From Physcomitrium patens (lineage: Eukaryota; Streptophyta; Bryopsida; Funariales; Funariaceae), in assembly GCF_000002425.4 (NCBI RefSeq), contig NC_037256.1, positions 18,407,982 through 18,471,981 of the forward strand: DNA of 64,000 bases. The letters are read 5' to 3'. The first letter of the stretch is position 1; each line of letters starts with the position of its first letter. The notes beneath the pieces were generated by a model. It saw nothing but the letters and a program-made list of their open reading frames with translations. It was not told the origin of the DNA and ran no database searches. This document shows, piece after piece, positions 1-11,429 of this stretch. The position numbers and the translations under genes were made by a program.

Positions 1-299
1 ATACAGTGTCCACCTCATTTAAACCACATTCGACTTCAAAGGTAAGTTCAAATCTTAAAATTTGAGATTCTCCATGGTACTATACCAAATACATTTGTAA
101 CACAATCTTGTCTATTCTCTTTTCAATGGTCAGAGTACCACAATTCCAATCTTTTTGTGCTTTAATTTGATATAATCATCGTCATCCCAATAAAATTGGA
201 TAAGATAAAATTGAACTTTGTAACCAAAAAATAATATAATTAGTTTTGTATTTAATACCAATAATGACAATATGAATACTCTATAAAATATCCATTGAT

Positions 300-500
300 T
301 TAATCTAGCTATGATCATCCATCCTTAATATCAATGTGGTGGACAACAAATTTGCTAAATCCAAAGCTTCTATCATGTCCGCATTCATCAAATTCATATT
401 AGAACCACCATCTACTTGGATGCTAAAAATCATAATTCCGTCAATTGACACATCAATAGTTGGTGTACCTTAGTCAAGATTCAAAATAATCTCACAAATT
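300..500 (-). mobile_element. Protease region of the Tat/Athila-like fossil
   Basis: The minus-strand translation reads TPTIDVSIDGIMIF followed by a VDGG aspartic-protease-like motif and MNLMNAD. It aligns almost word for word with 58.32-58.50 kb on the plus strand, so the two fossils belong to one family. The region is decayed. Confidence 0.7.
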
Positions 501-1501
501 TTTTTATTCCATTGCTTATGCTTTATTAATAATAAATTCAATGTAAAACGACATTCTAATGTTACTACTAAAAGTTGCTTCATTGGAATCAAGGATTAGA
601 TTATGTGAAGATCTTTTAAAATACCATAAGATTCTATATTGGAAGGAATCCTCAATGCTCTGTTCATTTTCATTGATTTCAATTGTGCCCTTGGAGGTAA
701 CAATTTATGTTTAATTGGTACAAAAATTGATATTATTGATTGTTTTTTTTTTTTCTTTTTCTTCAACTAATAAATCTTCTATTGGATATGAAGTATCATA
801 GAATCTTGCCAATATTGGATTAGTTGAAACTGAAATGAATTCTAATTAGACTGCCATATTAATATTGGTTATAGGATTGGTGTATTGAATTGGATTTGGT
901 ATGGACATTGAAATGCCTCCCAACACATCTATTAGAGTACTGTTTCTTAATTCTGGATTGTGGTCCTTGTGCCTCGCTATCTCTTTGACCTATTTAATTG
1001 GACCATTTTTTTTTTATTGGCCTCGCGTCTCTACTGCTTTAACTACCTCAATCCAATAATTGGTGATTCTTGTTGAATTTGACCTTTATCCTTTGTTAGA
1101 TTATTCAACTTTATTTGCTGATTTTGATTATTGAAATTAAATGGAGTATTGCACTACTAATAAGTCTACCCACGTTGCTTATAATTTCCACAAATTGAAG
1201 CATAATTATCACTAGTTCTTAGATTGGGACATTCACTAGTATAATATCGTAGATGTTTGCAACAATAACAACAAAGTGGTCATTGTCTTACACCATCCGG
1301 CATATTGGGTGTTTCTACTAGTATAAACTAGTTAGGCTTGTTCCAAGTTGGATTGGTGAATGATACTGATTGTCTTGTTGGTACCGATGAAATTAAAATT
1401 GATTGCCTTGATAATAGATATTGATGATTATAATTTGGACTTTAAAAATTACTAAAGGTTTGATTTTTTTTATTTGAACAATTTCCATTCTAGCCAAATA
1501 T

Positions 1502-3115
1502 TGTCATATTATGTGGTTTTTTATCTGGAAATACATTGATTACCTAGCTATAGAGAGTTTAATTTTTACTTATTAACCAAGCTCCAATAAGTGATTTAAC
1601 CTTTAAAGTAAAAGCTAAATAAATACTACAATATCAAAAAGATATTATATTAGTAAAACCTTTTATATTTAAGAAGATTTATACATAAGACTTTCTAAAA
1701 TATCTAAAAATTTCCTAATATTTTTGTTTATACCAAATCATAACTAATCATTTGCTAGTAAGTTAGATTTTCAATAATTCCATAGAAAATCCATAATCTC
1801 TTCTCAAAAACTCATCTTTATATCAAAATTTAACCATAGCTCTCTATATCCATCTTCAATATATATATAAAGTCTTGACTTCTAAAAATCCCTTTACTTT
1901 ATATAAAATATTGAGATTGGAATAAAAATCCATCAAAATATATTTTTTCTACAAAGGATTTCTTCTTTCTAAATTTTAGATAATTATATCTCTTGATCCA
2001 ACTATTCAATTTTTGTCAAATTTCCAAATAATATATAATTTATCCTTATGCATTACTACAAAAAAATTCAACTATAAATTTGCTACTGCTCATTTGGCAT
2101 CTTAAAAATCCTAATAGGTACTTCAAACCCTAATTCACAAGTACTTGAGTACCATATTCTTCATATCTCATAAATCCAAAATCCAAATACCACAAATCTT
2201 ATGTATAAAGTTTATTAATATAAAAATATACATTCTTAGAAAGTTTTAATCAAAATCTTATCAAATTGCACAAGATATAGTTCAAAATATAACCACTAGA
2301 AATTTGGATCATTTACTACTCCTTAGATTCTACGTATTGAATTCAACTTCCAATATCTCCCTTATCTTAGCTTAAAATTCATTAAAAATATATATATAAA
2401 ATATAGCCAAAAAAGTGCTTTCTCTAACCTAATTGTCGATCTTCTCTTGCTTTCTATATACATACGTTATATCCAAAAGAGTGACAATAGGTATAAAACT
2501 AACACCTTAACTTTGAGTACCTATATCTCTTTCATAAAAACTCCAAAGGACTCAAAATTTGCACCAAAACCATAGCCAAGAATCTAAACTTGTTGACTTT
2601 AGCCTTTGCTATTCGAATTCTTTCAAAAGACTAATCCTAATTTCTAATATGGCCTCAAGCAGCCTCCTTGAAGTCTATTGGTCATGATTTTTGACCAATA
2701 GGAATGGAGATTTTCATCATCTATCTCCATTCATCTATATAGATGCCATAATTTTTCTTTTTTGCTACCAAGATTGTCCTTCAATCCCTTTTTTTTATAA
2801 GATTAACATAATATATGCCCTAAACATTAAATAAAAGAACCAAAATAAAACTTCAACGATCACCAATGTCTAATAAGGGTGACTCTAAATATTTAAAAGT
2901 TACTACTAATAAGATTAACTTCAAAAGTCACTATCAAAAGAAAATAAATTTATATAAATTCTAATAGAAGTCATTTTAATAACTTCTTTTTGGAGTAGAA
3001 ATCTATCCACATCCTATAATCAACAAAAATCTATTAACATGGCTTTCACTATATTTTCTAGTATATTGTGTATTAAGTATATAAACACATTATTTTCACA
3101 TAGTAGCCAAACGAT
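1502..3115. repeat. Family B solo LTR-like repeat, copy 1
   Basis: About 1.6 kb, repeated at 7164-8790 and, shortened, at 55360-56608. Shared landmarks are a TGTC start, a block reading ATAGAGAGTTTAA near the start, and a block CCTCCTTGAAG(T/C)C near 2665, 8370 and 56260. All three copies interrupt recognisable retroelement coding regions, as solo LTRs would. No coding region, clear TSD or PBS could be tied to the family, so the orientation and the LTR label are inferences. The ends are approximate. Confidence 0.65.
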
Positions 3116-3259
3116 AACGCAAAAATGTATTTTGTATTTGGACTTGATTAACATCCCATTCAATTGGTTGAATCATGGTTTCAGTACCAAACCGTTGCTG
3201 CTTCTATAAATTCCAATAATATGAGGTTGAATATTTTCTTTTACAAAATATATATTATA

Positions 3260-4400
3260 CAATCATTTGTGGTGGCAAAGAATATTTGGTCACCAAATGG
3301 CCTTCGCCCTTACAATTACTACACCATACATTGGTCAATTTCTATTGCTTCTCTTTATCTTTAGCTATATGGACTATCAATTCTTCAATTTTTTTTATCA
3401 AGTTTAACAACAAATTTTCATTTGTATCTTTTGGGGCTGAAATCATAGGCAAGTTAGTTGTAGCCATCAATAATTATTGTTAAAGAAGGGAATTGAAAAT
3501 ATGGAACTATTATTGATTACAGTATCATTTACAATGGAGTAATATTGATTATTCTATGTGTATTAGCACTTGAATTGGTACCTGTAGCCATCAATCTGGG
3601 ATAACTACCTACTATTCTATTCTATACTCAAACTGAATAAATTTTTTAAGCTAGAATCATAGTAGATTTTGCAATTAAAAATTGAACATAATAATATTCC
3701 TCCCATACTTTGGCACTAACAAGAATCGCAGTCACTATGTCTACTTGACCTTCCTTGACAAACATCTTGAATTCAAGTGGATGCAATTCATTAATCAATA
3801 TAAATAATACAAAAAGCTTTGGCATTTGGTTATTTGACTACTTACAAAGTATATCTACTACACGGCTATAATAAGATTCCATCGCCTCTTTTCAACTCAT
3901 TTTACTATTCATTAATCTTTCTTGAAGGTGATCTTTAAAGCCAATTGGATAAAAATGGATTAAAAATATATTCTTTAATGCTTTCCAATTAAAAAATTTG
4001 TCCACTGGTTGATGATTGTACTATTCAAATGTTATATCTTTCAAGGTCGTTGGTAGCCATTGTAATCAAATATCTTCAATTCTATCATTATTGGCTACAC
4101 ATACAATAAAAAATTAAGATAAATATTGATCTCTATTGGTACTTGGCCATCTACTAAAATTTAATAATGGAGCTATACTAGTGGTACGATCTCGTACTAC
4201 TCCCATTTGTACCATAATTGGTACTGCTAGACTTATTGCCGCCATTAGAATTGCTAGTATGTTCCTTGTTTTCTTCTTAACTTGAGTACTCCTCTTCCTT
4301 TTTAAATTCTTTATATTTCCAATTATTCTTTGATAATCTATATCTTTCAATAACTTTATAGTTTGTATTAATGACAAAAAAGATAGATTCTAAAAAATTC
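3260..4400 (-). mobile_element. Gag region of the Tat/Athila-like fossil
   Basis: Minus-strand reading. Near 3330-3285 there is a CCHC-type knuckle (WCSNCKGEGHL). Upstream, 4377-4114 keeps an open basic stretch (KNLKRKRSTQVKKKTRN). The PBS and LTR lie immediately upstream on the same strand, as expected for gag. The region is decayed. Confidence 0.6.
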
Positions 4401-4977
4401 TAAAATAATATCTATTGAAAATTAATGGACTTAAATTTAAAGATAAGGTATTATTAGATTCTGTTGCAACCAATATTAAAAATATATCTAATAGTGTAGC
4501 CAATTCTTTCCTACCTCCTTCGTCTTTAGTAACTAGGCTTGATAGAAATGCTAGACTTTTAAATGAATTCTCTGCAAGTATCTTTGATAATTTTGTTAAA
4601 GTTATATAAGTTTGAAATATTAAAGGTCTTTCTTGAATTGAATATGCTCGAATATGTCTACATGCATATAACCATGGCTTTATCCAACTTTGTTGATGCT
4701 TCCTCTAGTAGGTTTGTCTTTTTTCTTCTTGTAATAAATTCCTCACTTGTATTCTATCTTATCTGTACTTCAACTGTTGAATCTTTCTCAAGACAATGCT
4801 TTCATTTTTATTAACCATAATTCTTCTTTATAAATTTCTTGAAGTAATATCCAATGCCATCCCACTACCATCCATACAACTTCAATTCTAAATTAACTCT
4901 AATTAAATAATAACTCCGTTCAGCATCTAAATATAAATAGTCTATAGTTAATTCCTAAAACTCAATAAAATTATTGA

Positions 4978-4995
4978 TCCCCAGTAGTGGCACCA
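4978..4995 (-). other. Primer-binding site, tRNA-Asp type
   Basis: On the minus strand this reads TGGTGCCACTACTGGGGA. It agrees at 13 of 18 positions with the plant Tat/Athila primer site complementary to tRNA-Asp (TGGCGCCGTTGCCGGGGA). Four of the five differences are C-to-T or G-to-A. It lies three bases after the LTR end, preceded by TTT, as is usual in these elements. Confidence 0.7.
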
Positions 4996-4998
4996 AAA

Positions 4999-5934
4999 TG
5001 AAGTGTCATTTTTCTTATTTCAGACTAATCTAATCAAAATAAACTTGTATAGGTAGATTTGAACAAAAAAAAAGATTATTTGTATAAAATATTCTTATTA
5101 GGGTTATACAATTAATTATTCTTGATTGATTGAATTCAATGGACACATAAAAATACTCCAAAATGACTTTTATTTCTATAACCACCTATAGATTCTTCTT
5201 TACAGTCAAATATAAATGTTTGTAATCTTGTCTCTCATAAATCTCTTATTTTACTCACTTATCTTTATTCAATATCATAACACTATCATGTAATACTGCA
5301 TTTTTTTAACAGACTACATACACTCACTCAATATTTCAATCACTAGATATAAATCTTTACTAAGAACACATTCTAAAACTAATCATTTCTTTTATATTCT
5401 CTTTTATACATCTAATTCTACTCATTTCTTATAGATATCTTTCATTGTTCAACTATTATAGCTAATATGGTACAACATCATCCTTCATAGTTGAATTATA
5501 TCAATATCTTTAGTCACTAGCTTCTAATCTACCAAACAGAATTCAATAATCAATAAATTCAATTTCTTAGTCAATAACATAAAGATTCAATTTCTATTTT
5601 ATTACAATACTCTTAATTTACATTGTTTAACAACCAGAATTGATTCCAATTTATCAACTCTAATATTATCACAAAAAAAAAAAAAAACGAAGAAAATAAG
5701 AAGTAGCACGAAGCTTACTCCAACTCTAGATTTTCACACTTTAGGCCTTTTTTACTTCTTATTCAACAGATTTATACTTACTTCTAAATACCAAACATTA
5801 CACACATGATATCAATTACTTTTCCTTCCTAATCATCTATTATATCTTCTAAATTATTCATTCATTAGTTTATTAGCTTTTTTTAATCTTACATATAATA
5901 TATTATAAGAAAAAAAGATCCTACCCATTCTACA
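4999..5934 (-). repeat. LTR of the Tat/Athila-like fossil (family A)
   Basis: About 936 bp. On the minus strand it begins TGTAGAATGGGTAG and ends CA next to the PBS. A homologous copy in the same orientation stands alone at about 53651-54510. The right edge abuts copia sequence, showing that this element was inserted into the copia fossil. The other LTR lies outside the window. Confidence 0.75.
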
Positions 5935-6692
5935 GGATGCCACCAAGTACATGACTCCATATAAGTATTCATTTGATACTTATGAAGAAATTTCAGTAAA
6001 AAATATTTTTATAGAAGACAATGGTATGGTACAAGCCATTGAAATGGACTCTATAGTAGTAGAGATTGTTATGAGAAGATAAACCAAAAAGATTAAATTC
6101 AAGGACGTCTTTTATGTATCCAAATATGAGCCAAATTTTTTGACTTACAATATAATTAAAAAATATATTTTAAAATAAATCAATGGAATTATAAAGAAAA
6201 AAGTTTGGATGTAGTTAAACAAGATAAATTATCAAAAAAGAAGTTCATTTAGGTATTAAGAGTAGGGTATAATTATAATTGTGGATGAAACAATTATAAT
6301 TTAAAATTAGATTAAGTAAGAATAGTGGTGATATGTTGATAAAGTAGTGAAGAAAAGAATTAATGGTAAAAAATATATTTTCTAGATCTTTAAAACTAAA
6401 AAAATATACTAAAAATAATATAAAATTTAGACATACTATTGCTAAGTAAAAATAGAGTAGAAGAGACTTCTAAAAGGATTCCTAACTATCTTTCATAAAG
6501 GTGTGTTGGAGACTGAAAAAAAAATATTGAACCTACAAATTGATAATCTATTTTGTCAGATCAATTTGGGCTATGCAAGTTCTAGACAAGTTATTAAGTA
6601 GGATAGCAATTAGACCGAGTTTGCATAGAAGATCAAATTATGATCTAATTTTATAGGGTGACTAAGAGATTTTAAGAGAAAGAATATTCAAA

Positions 6693-7046
6693 TGAAGTTC
6701 CTTCATGCTCTTATTATTCAAATGAAAGTATTCAAATGAAAAGTTTTAGAAGAGCACAAGATGATTAAAAAAGAAGCAATGGTAGTACTATGCTGGGTTG
6801 ATATTGACAGATCTAAGCTATGTGGCCATTTTAGAAGAGGCAGCAAAGTGAAGGCATTTCTATTAGAAGAGATTAGAGTGGTGGTGTTACAAAGATGTAA
6901 AGACAATTTAGTAGGGATATGACTTAAGAATTGATGACTATAGTAGATCGGCCATGATTTGATATATTATTGTGATATGATTGTTGATTTCTAGTGGTTA
7001 GATAATGTCCTTTTCATTTGAATACTAAGAGCATGAAGGAACTTCA
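6693..7046. repeat. 354-bp segment bounded by 35-bp inverted repeats
   Basis: The ends 6693-6727 and 7012-7046 are inverted copies of each other, identical at 34 of 35 positions (TGAAGTTCCTTCATGCTCTT at the outer edge). The identity is far higher than the age of the surrounding copia fossil suggests. No target-site duplication is visible. The motif TATTCAAATGAA occurs three times around the left arm (from 6685, 6716 and 6729), which also fits a template-switching origin. It is a candidate MITE, not a firm one. Confidence 0.5.
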
Positions 7047-7163
7047 ATCCATGGTAAGTAGCTTGGATCTTATTCAATTTAGTTACAATACCATGACACT
7101 TGCTTTTGAAGGTTATATTTAAGGCAACAAAGGACCTCATTTCTAAGAAGAGTTGGAATACAT

Positions 7164-7515
7164 TGTCTTATGGCCTGATTTTCTATCTAAAAATATATCA
7201 AATACTTAGATATAGAGAATTTAATTTTCACTTATTAGATAAGTTCTAATAATAGATTTTTTCTTATTATAATAGCCAAAAAAATATAATAGTATCTAAA
7301 GATATTTTATTGATAAAATATTTTTACATTTAAAAAGCTTTATACATAAGGCTTTCTAAAGTATCTAAAAATACTCTTACATCCTTTGCTACACCAAATC
7401 ATAACTAATTATTTACCAATAAGTTTGATTTCTCATAAGCTCAAAGAAAATTCATAATCTTCTTACAAATATCTATCTTTATATCATATTTTTGTTATAA
7501 CTCTATATCTCCATC

Positions 7516-7556
<41 letters not shown>

Positions 7557-7740
7557 CTTGGCTCCCAAAAACTCCTTTATTTTGCATAAAATATTCAAAT
7601 TATAAAAATCCATTTCAAAACATTTTTTTCCTTCAAAGGATTTTTTCTCCTTGAATTTTAGAAATTTATATCTTTTGATCCAATTATTCAATTTTTCTTA
7701 AGTTACTAGATAATTTAGAATTTAATCTTAAGCTTTACCA

Positions 7741-7776
<36 letters not shown>

Positions 7777-8790
7777 ATAAATCTACTAAAAATGATTTGA
7801 CATCATAGAAATCCTAGTATGTACTTTAAATCCTAATTTATAAGTATCGAAGTATTATTTTTTTTTATATTTCAAAAATAAAAACTCAAAATTCTATAAA
7901 ATATATATATAATTTATTAATATGATAATATATATTTTTAGAATTTTTTAGCTAAAATCTTGTCAAATTCTTTAAGATATAGCTCAAAACACAACCACTA
8001 ATAAATTGGGTCACTTACTACCTTTAGATTATAAGCACTTACTTCAACTTCCTATAACTCCTTTATTTCAGCTTAGAATTTATCAAGCAATATGTAAAAA
8101 GGATAGATAAAATAGTGCTCTCTCCAATCCTAATTTAAGATTTTATTACATTTTGTACACATATGTTATATCTAAAAGAGTGACAATAGGTACAAAATCC
8201 ACACCTTAACTTTGAGCACTTATATCTCTTTTCAAAAAACTCCAAATCATCTAAAAAATAGACCAAAATTATAGCCAAAAATCTAAATTTTTTTTTATCT
8301 TGGCCTCTTAAGTTTGAATTACTTCAAAAGAGTAACCCTAATTCCTATTAAGGCCTCAAGTAGCCTCCTTGAAGTCCATTGGGCATGGCTTTTGGTCAAT
8401 AATAATAGAGATTTTCATCATTCATTTCTATTCATCCATATAGATGCCTTAACTATTTTTTTTTACTACTAAAATTCCTCTCGGGACCTTTTTCTTATAA
8501 TATTTATATAATATATGTTCTAAACATCAAATAAAAGAAACAAAAGAAGATTTCAAAGGTCACCAATGTCTAATAAAGATAGTTCTACATAAATATATAT
8601 ATTTTTATTAACATAATATCAATTTCAATAATAGTCCTTTTAAACTTACTATTTCAAAGTATTAATCTAATCATATTTTGTGACTAATTAAAATCTAATA
8701 ATATGGCTCTTATTACATTATATAGTAAATTATATATTAAATATTTATATGCATTATTTTTACATTGTACCCAAACCACAATATGATAAT
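7164..8790. repeat. Family B solo LTR-like repeat, copy 2
   Basis: Homologous over its length to 1502-3115. It begins TGTCTTATGG and separates two parts of the copia fossil; integrase resumes at about 8815. It contains a TA microsatellite (7521-7552) and a poly-A run (7742-7774). The right boundary is uncertain by tens of bases. Confidence 0.65.
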
Positions 8791-8814
8791 GTGCAATAAA
8801 ATTATTAGAAATTA

Positions 8815-9500
8815 TGCATATGGATGTTTGTGAATTAATGAAGACACCATCAGTTAGAGGAACAAGGTACTTTGTCACATTCATTGATGATTTTCAAAGA
8901 AGATGTGGATTTTTATCTTCAAATCCAAGAAAGAATGCTTTTCAAGATTTAAAGAGTTTAAGGCACTTATAGAAAAATAATGTGAGTACAAGATTAAGGT
9001 ATTATACATGGATATTGGAAGTGAATATTTATCAAAGTATTTTGATGAATTCTTAATAATTCAAGGTATTGTAAGACAAACTTCTATTTTATATAATTCA
9101 CAATAAAATAGACTTATTGAAAGAGCAAATAAAACTGTTATGGAGATGGAAAGGATTATGCTACATGCTCAACATCTTGGATATGAATTTTAGGTAGAAG
9201 CAAAGATGAATGTGAGATATGCAAGGAATATGTGCCTTATAAGTGGACTTATATCAATGACTCCAAAAGTAGTATGGAGTAGATAGAAATCTTGTGTTTC
9301 ACATATGAAGACTTCTAGATGTATTACTTATGCAAAGGTACCAAATTAATGATGTTCAAACTTGATGTAAAAGATACAAAATATATATTTGTTAGATATT
9401 ATGAATGTACTAAGAGATATAAGCTACTGTGTTTGGATATAAAGAAGATCATCAAAAGTTATAATGTAAAGTTTACAAAGTATAAGAGTGCTTGTTAGTA
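8815..9500 (+). mobile_element. Integrase region of the copia fossil
   Basis: Plus-strand reading gives copia integrase landmarks: RGTRYFVTFIDDFQRR near 8855, a decayed PYNSQ-N-ERANKTVMEM-type stretch near 9100-9150 and MLHAQHLG near 9160. These correspond to the conserved integrase core of plant copia elements. The region is broken in many places. Confidence 0.8.
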
Positions 9501-9949
9501 CTTAGAGATGTGTCCAAGTAGAAGTAATAGTATATTTATGAATACATCTTTAAATTTAATAAAAATAAATAAAATAAGATGATGATAATAAAGATGGTAG
9601 ATGTGTGAATGAAGATGAAGACACAATGAAGATAAAGAAGAAGGCTTCTATAATTTCTACGACCAACATTGAAGATGTTAAAAATTATGATAATGATGTT
9701 GATAAAGAATACCAATCTTTTAGTCAGAAAAGATAAGATTTTAATGAAAATAAGCTTAGAAGAGAGTATAGAATATAACAAGATGAATCTTCTTCAAATG
9801 GAAGGAGATATCTTTTGAAAAAAAGAAGACCACGTGATGAATGGTAGAAGAATCACATTTTTCTTCAAATAAGTAAAGAATATACTAATATTGAATTTTT
9901 TATATCTATTGAATTTGTGTGATACAATAAAGTCTGCAAATGCTATGAA

Positions 9950-10890
9950 ATAAAAGAAGGCAATGAAAGAAGAGTACAAATCACTCATAAACAATGGATT
10001 ATGAAAACTAACTCAATTTCTATCAAATTGATCTTTAATTAGTTGCAAATAGGTGTTTAAAATCAAAAGAGATGTAATGGATAATGTTTTAAGATATAAG
10101 ATAAGATTAATTGCTAAAGGCTTCTAACAAGTTATTGGTATTGATTTCAATGAAATATATTTTTTTCATAGCCAAATTCACTACCATTAGAACTATTGTG
10201 GCAATTAGGATAGTAATGGATTTTGAAATGCATCAAATAAATGTAAACATGGCTTTTTTGAATGAAAAATTAGAAGAAAATATATACATGGATTAATCTC
10301 AAGGATTTCTTAAAGAAGGCAAATAAAACCTTATTTGTAAGTTGAAGAAATCTTTATATGGACTAAAACAATTATCAAAGGCATGGTACAAGTATATTGA
10401 TACATTCTTTAAAAATGGGAGATTTGTAAGGAGTGAGGCTAATCATTTGTTGTATGTGATGCAATCAAATAAGTTTATATTGATTTTCATCCTCTATGTT
10501 GATGATTTAATCATATTGAATAACACCATGAAGAAAATAGATTGATTGAAGATAAAGTTAGAGAAGGAGTATAACATGAGTGATTTGAGAGAGCTCCATT
10601 ATTGTTTAGGAATAGAGATTATAAGAAATCATGGTAACAAGACCATTATAATGAACCTAGACAAATACATTGAAGAGATGTTGAAACAATTCAATATGGA
10701 AGAATGTAAGCCCATTGGAACATCTTTAGATGTTAATTTGAAGTTGATAAAGCATACAAATGAGAAGTATGCTAAAGTTGAAGATGAAATAAAAGATGTT
10801 CTATATAAGATAATAGTAGGCTCATATATGTATGTAATAGTTGGCAAAAAAATGGATCTTATATATACAATGAATATTATAAATTTCTTC
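9950..10890 (+). mobile_element. Reverse transcriptase region of the copia fossil
   Basis: Readable blocks include KKSLYGLKQLSKAWY (from 10345), FILYVDDLIIL (10487-10520), the copia motif LGIEIIR (10605-10625) and MNLDKYIEEMLKQFNMEECK (10650-10710). Together they are diagnostic of Ty1/copia RT and the start of the RNase H connection. Broken, old. Confidence 0.85.
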
Positions 10891-11039
10891 TACAAATAAA
10901 AGATGTTAGAAGAGAGAAGCATCTCATTCTATATTTTTTTTGTATACAACAATTTTGATTTTTACTTACTTGTATCTTGCTTATTGTATTTCTTTAATAA
11001 AACAAACTCAAGTTGATCTATAAAAATTTGATATGAGAG

Positions 11040-11420
11040 ATTGTTCCACTTCTTTTTAAAAAAACCATGATCTGAACAAAATAGGTATTTAAATCAAAAC
11101 TACAATTGGATGGTATTATAAACAAATGCAAAGCTTAGCTTGTTGCCTTTGATTTTAAGTATAAATATGGAATAGATTTTGAGAAAATCTTTGCTCTTAT
11201 GGTCAAGTGGACTACTATTTAAATTACTATCATAATTATAATACAAATAATTGGATCTTCATTCAGATGGATATAAAAATAACTTTTTTTTATAAAGATT
11301 TGAAAGAAGAGGTAAAGATCTCTTAATCAAAAGGATTCATCGAGGTTGAAAAAGAAAACCTAGTATACAAGCTTTAAAAAGCTATATATGGCCTTTACTA
11401 AGCACTCTAAGCTAGGTATA
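11040..11420 (+). mobile_element. Second copia RT fragment
   Basis: The plus-strand translation around 11100-11400 reads NGIINKCKA, FDFKYKYGIDFEKIFA and SFKKLYMAF, the N-terminal RT block of copia elements (DG.I.KYKARLVAKGF.Q.YGIDY..TFAPV). The 9950-10890 copy includes the same block, so this is a second, independent fragment placed directly after it. Decayed. Confidence 0.7.
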
Positions 11421-11429
11421 ATAATATTA

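Larger units (their letters stand above)
1..5934 (-). mobile_element. Tat/Athila-like Ty3/gypsy fossil, cut by window edge
   Basis: Read on the minus strand, the order is LTR (5934-4999), primer-binding site (4995-4978), gag (about 4400-3260), a foreign repeat (about 3115-1502), more gag with zinc knuckles (about 1300-1100) and a retroviral-type aspartic protease region (about 500-300). The protease stretch contains the words SIDGIMIF and VDGG and closely matches the region near 58.35 kb. A zinc-knuckle-like stretch (WCSNCKGEGHLVTKY) lies near 3300. Pol would continue beyond position 1. The element is old and broken many times. It sits inside the copia fossil that resumes at 5935. Lineage assignment rests on the tRNA-Asp-like PBS and the protease style. 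Confidence 0.75.
5935..10900 (+). mobile_element. Ty1/copia fossil (protease to reverse transcriptase)
   Basis: The plus-strand order is the copia post-protease region (MTPYKYSFDTYEEI, 5950-6140), an unclear stretch with an inverted repeat, a family B insertion (7164 to about 8790), integrase (8815-9500) and RT (about 9950-10890). Gag and the 5' end lie beyond the inserted Tat/Athila-like element and the window edge. No LTR was identified. The element is old and AT-shifted, with many breaks. Confidence 0.8.
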
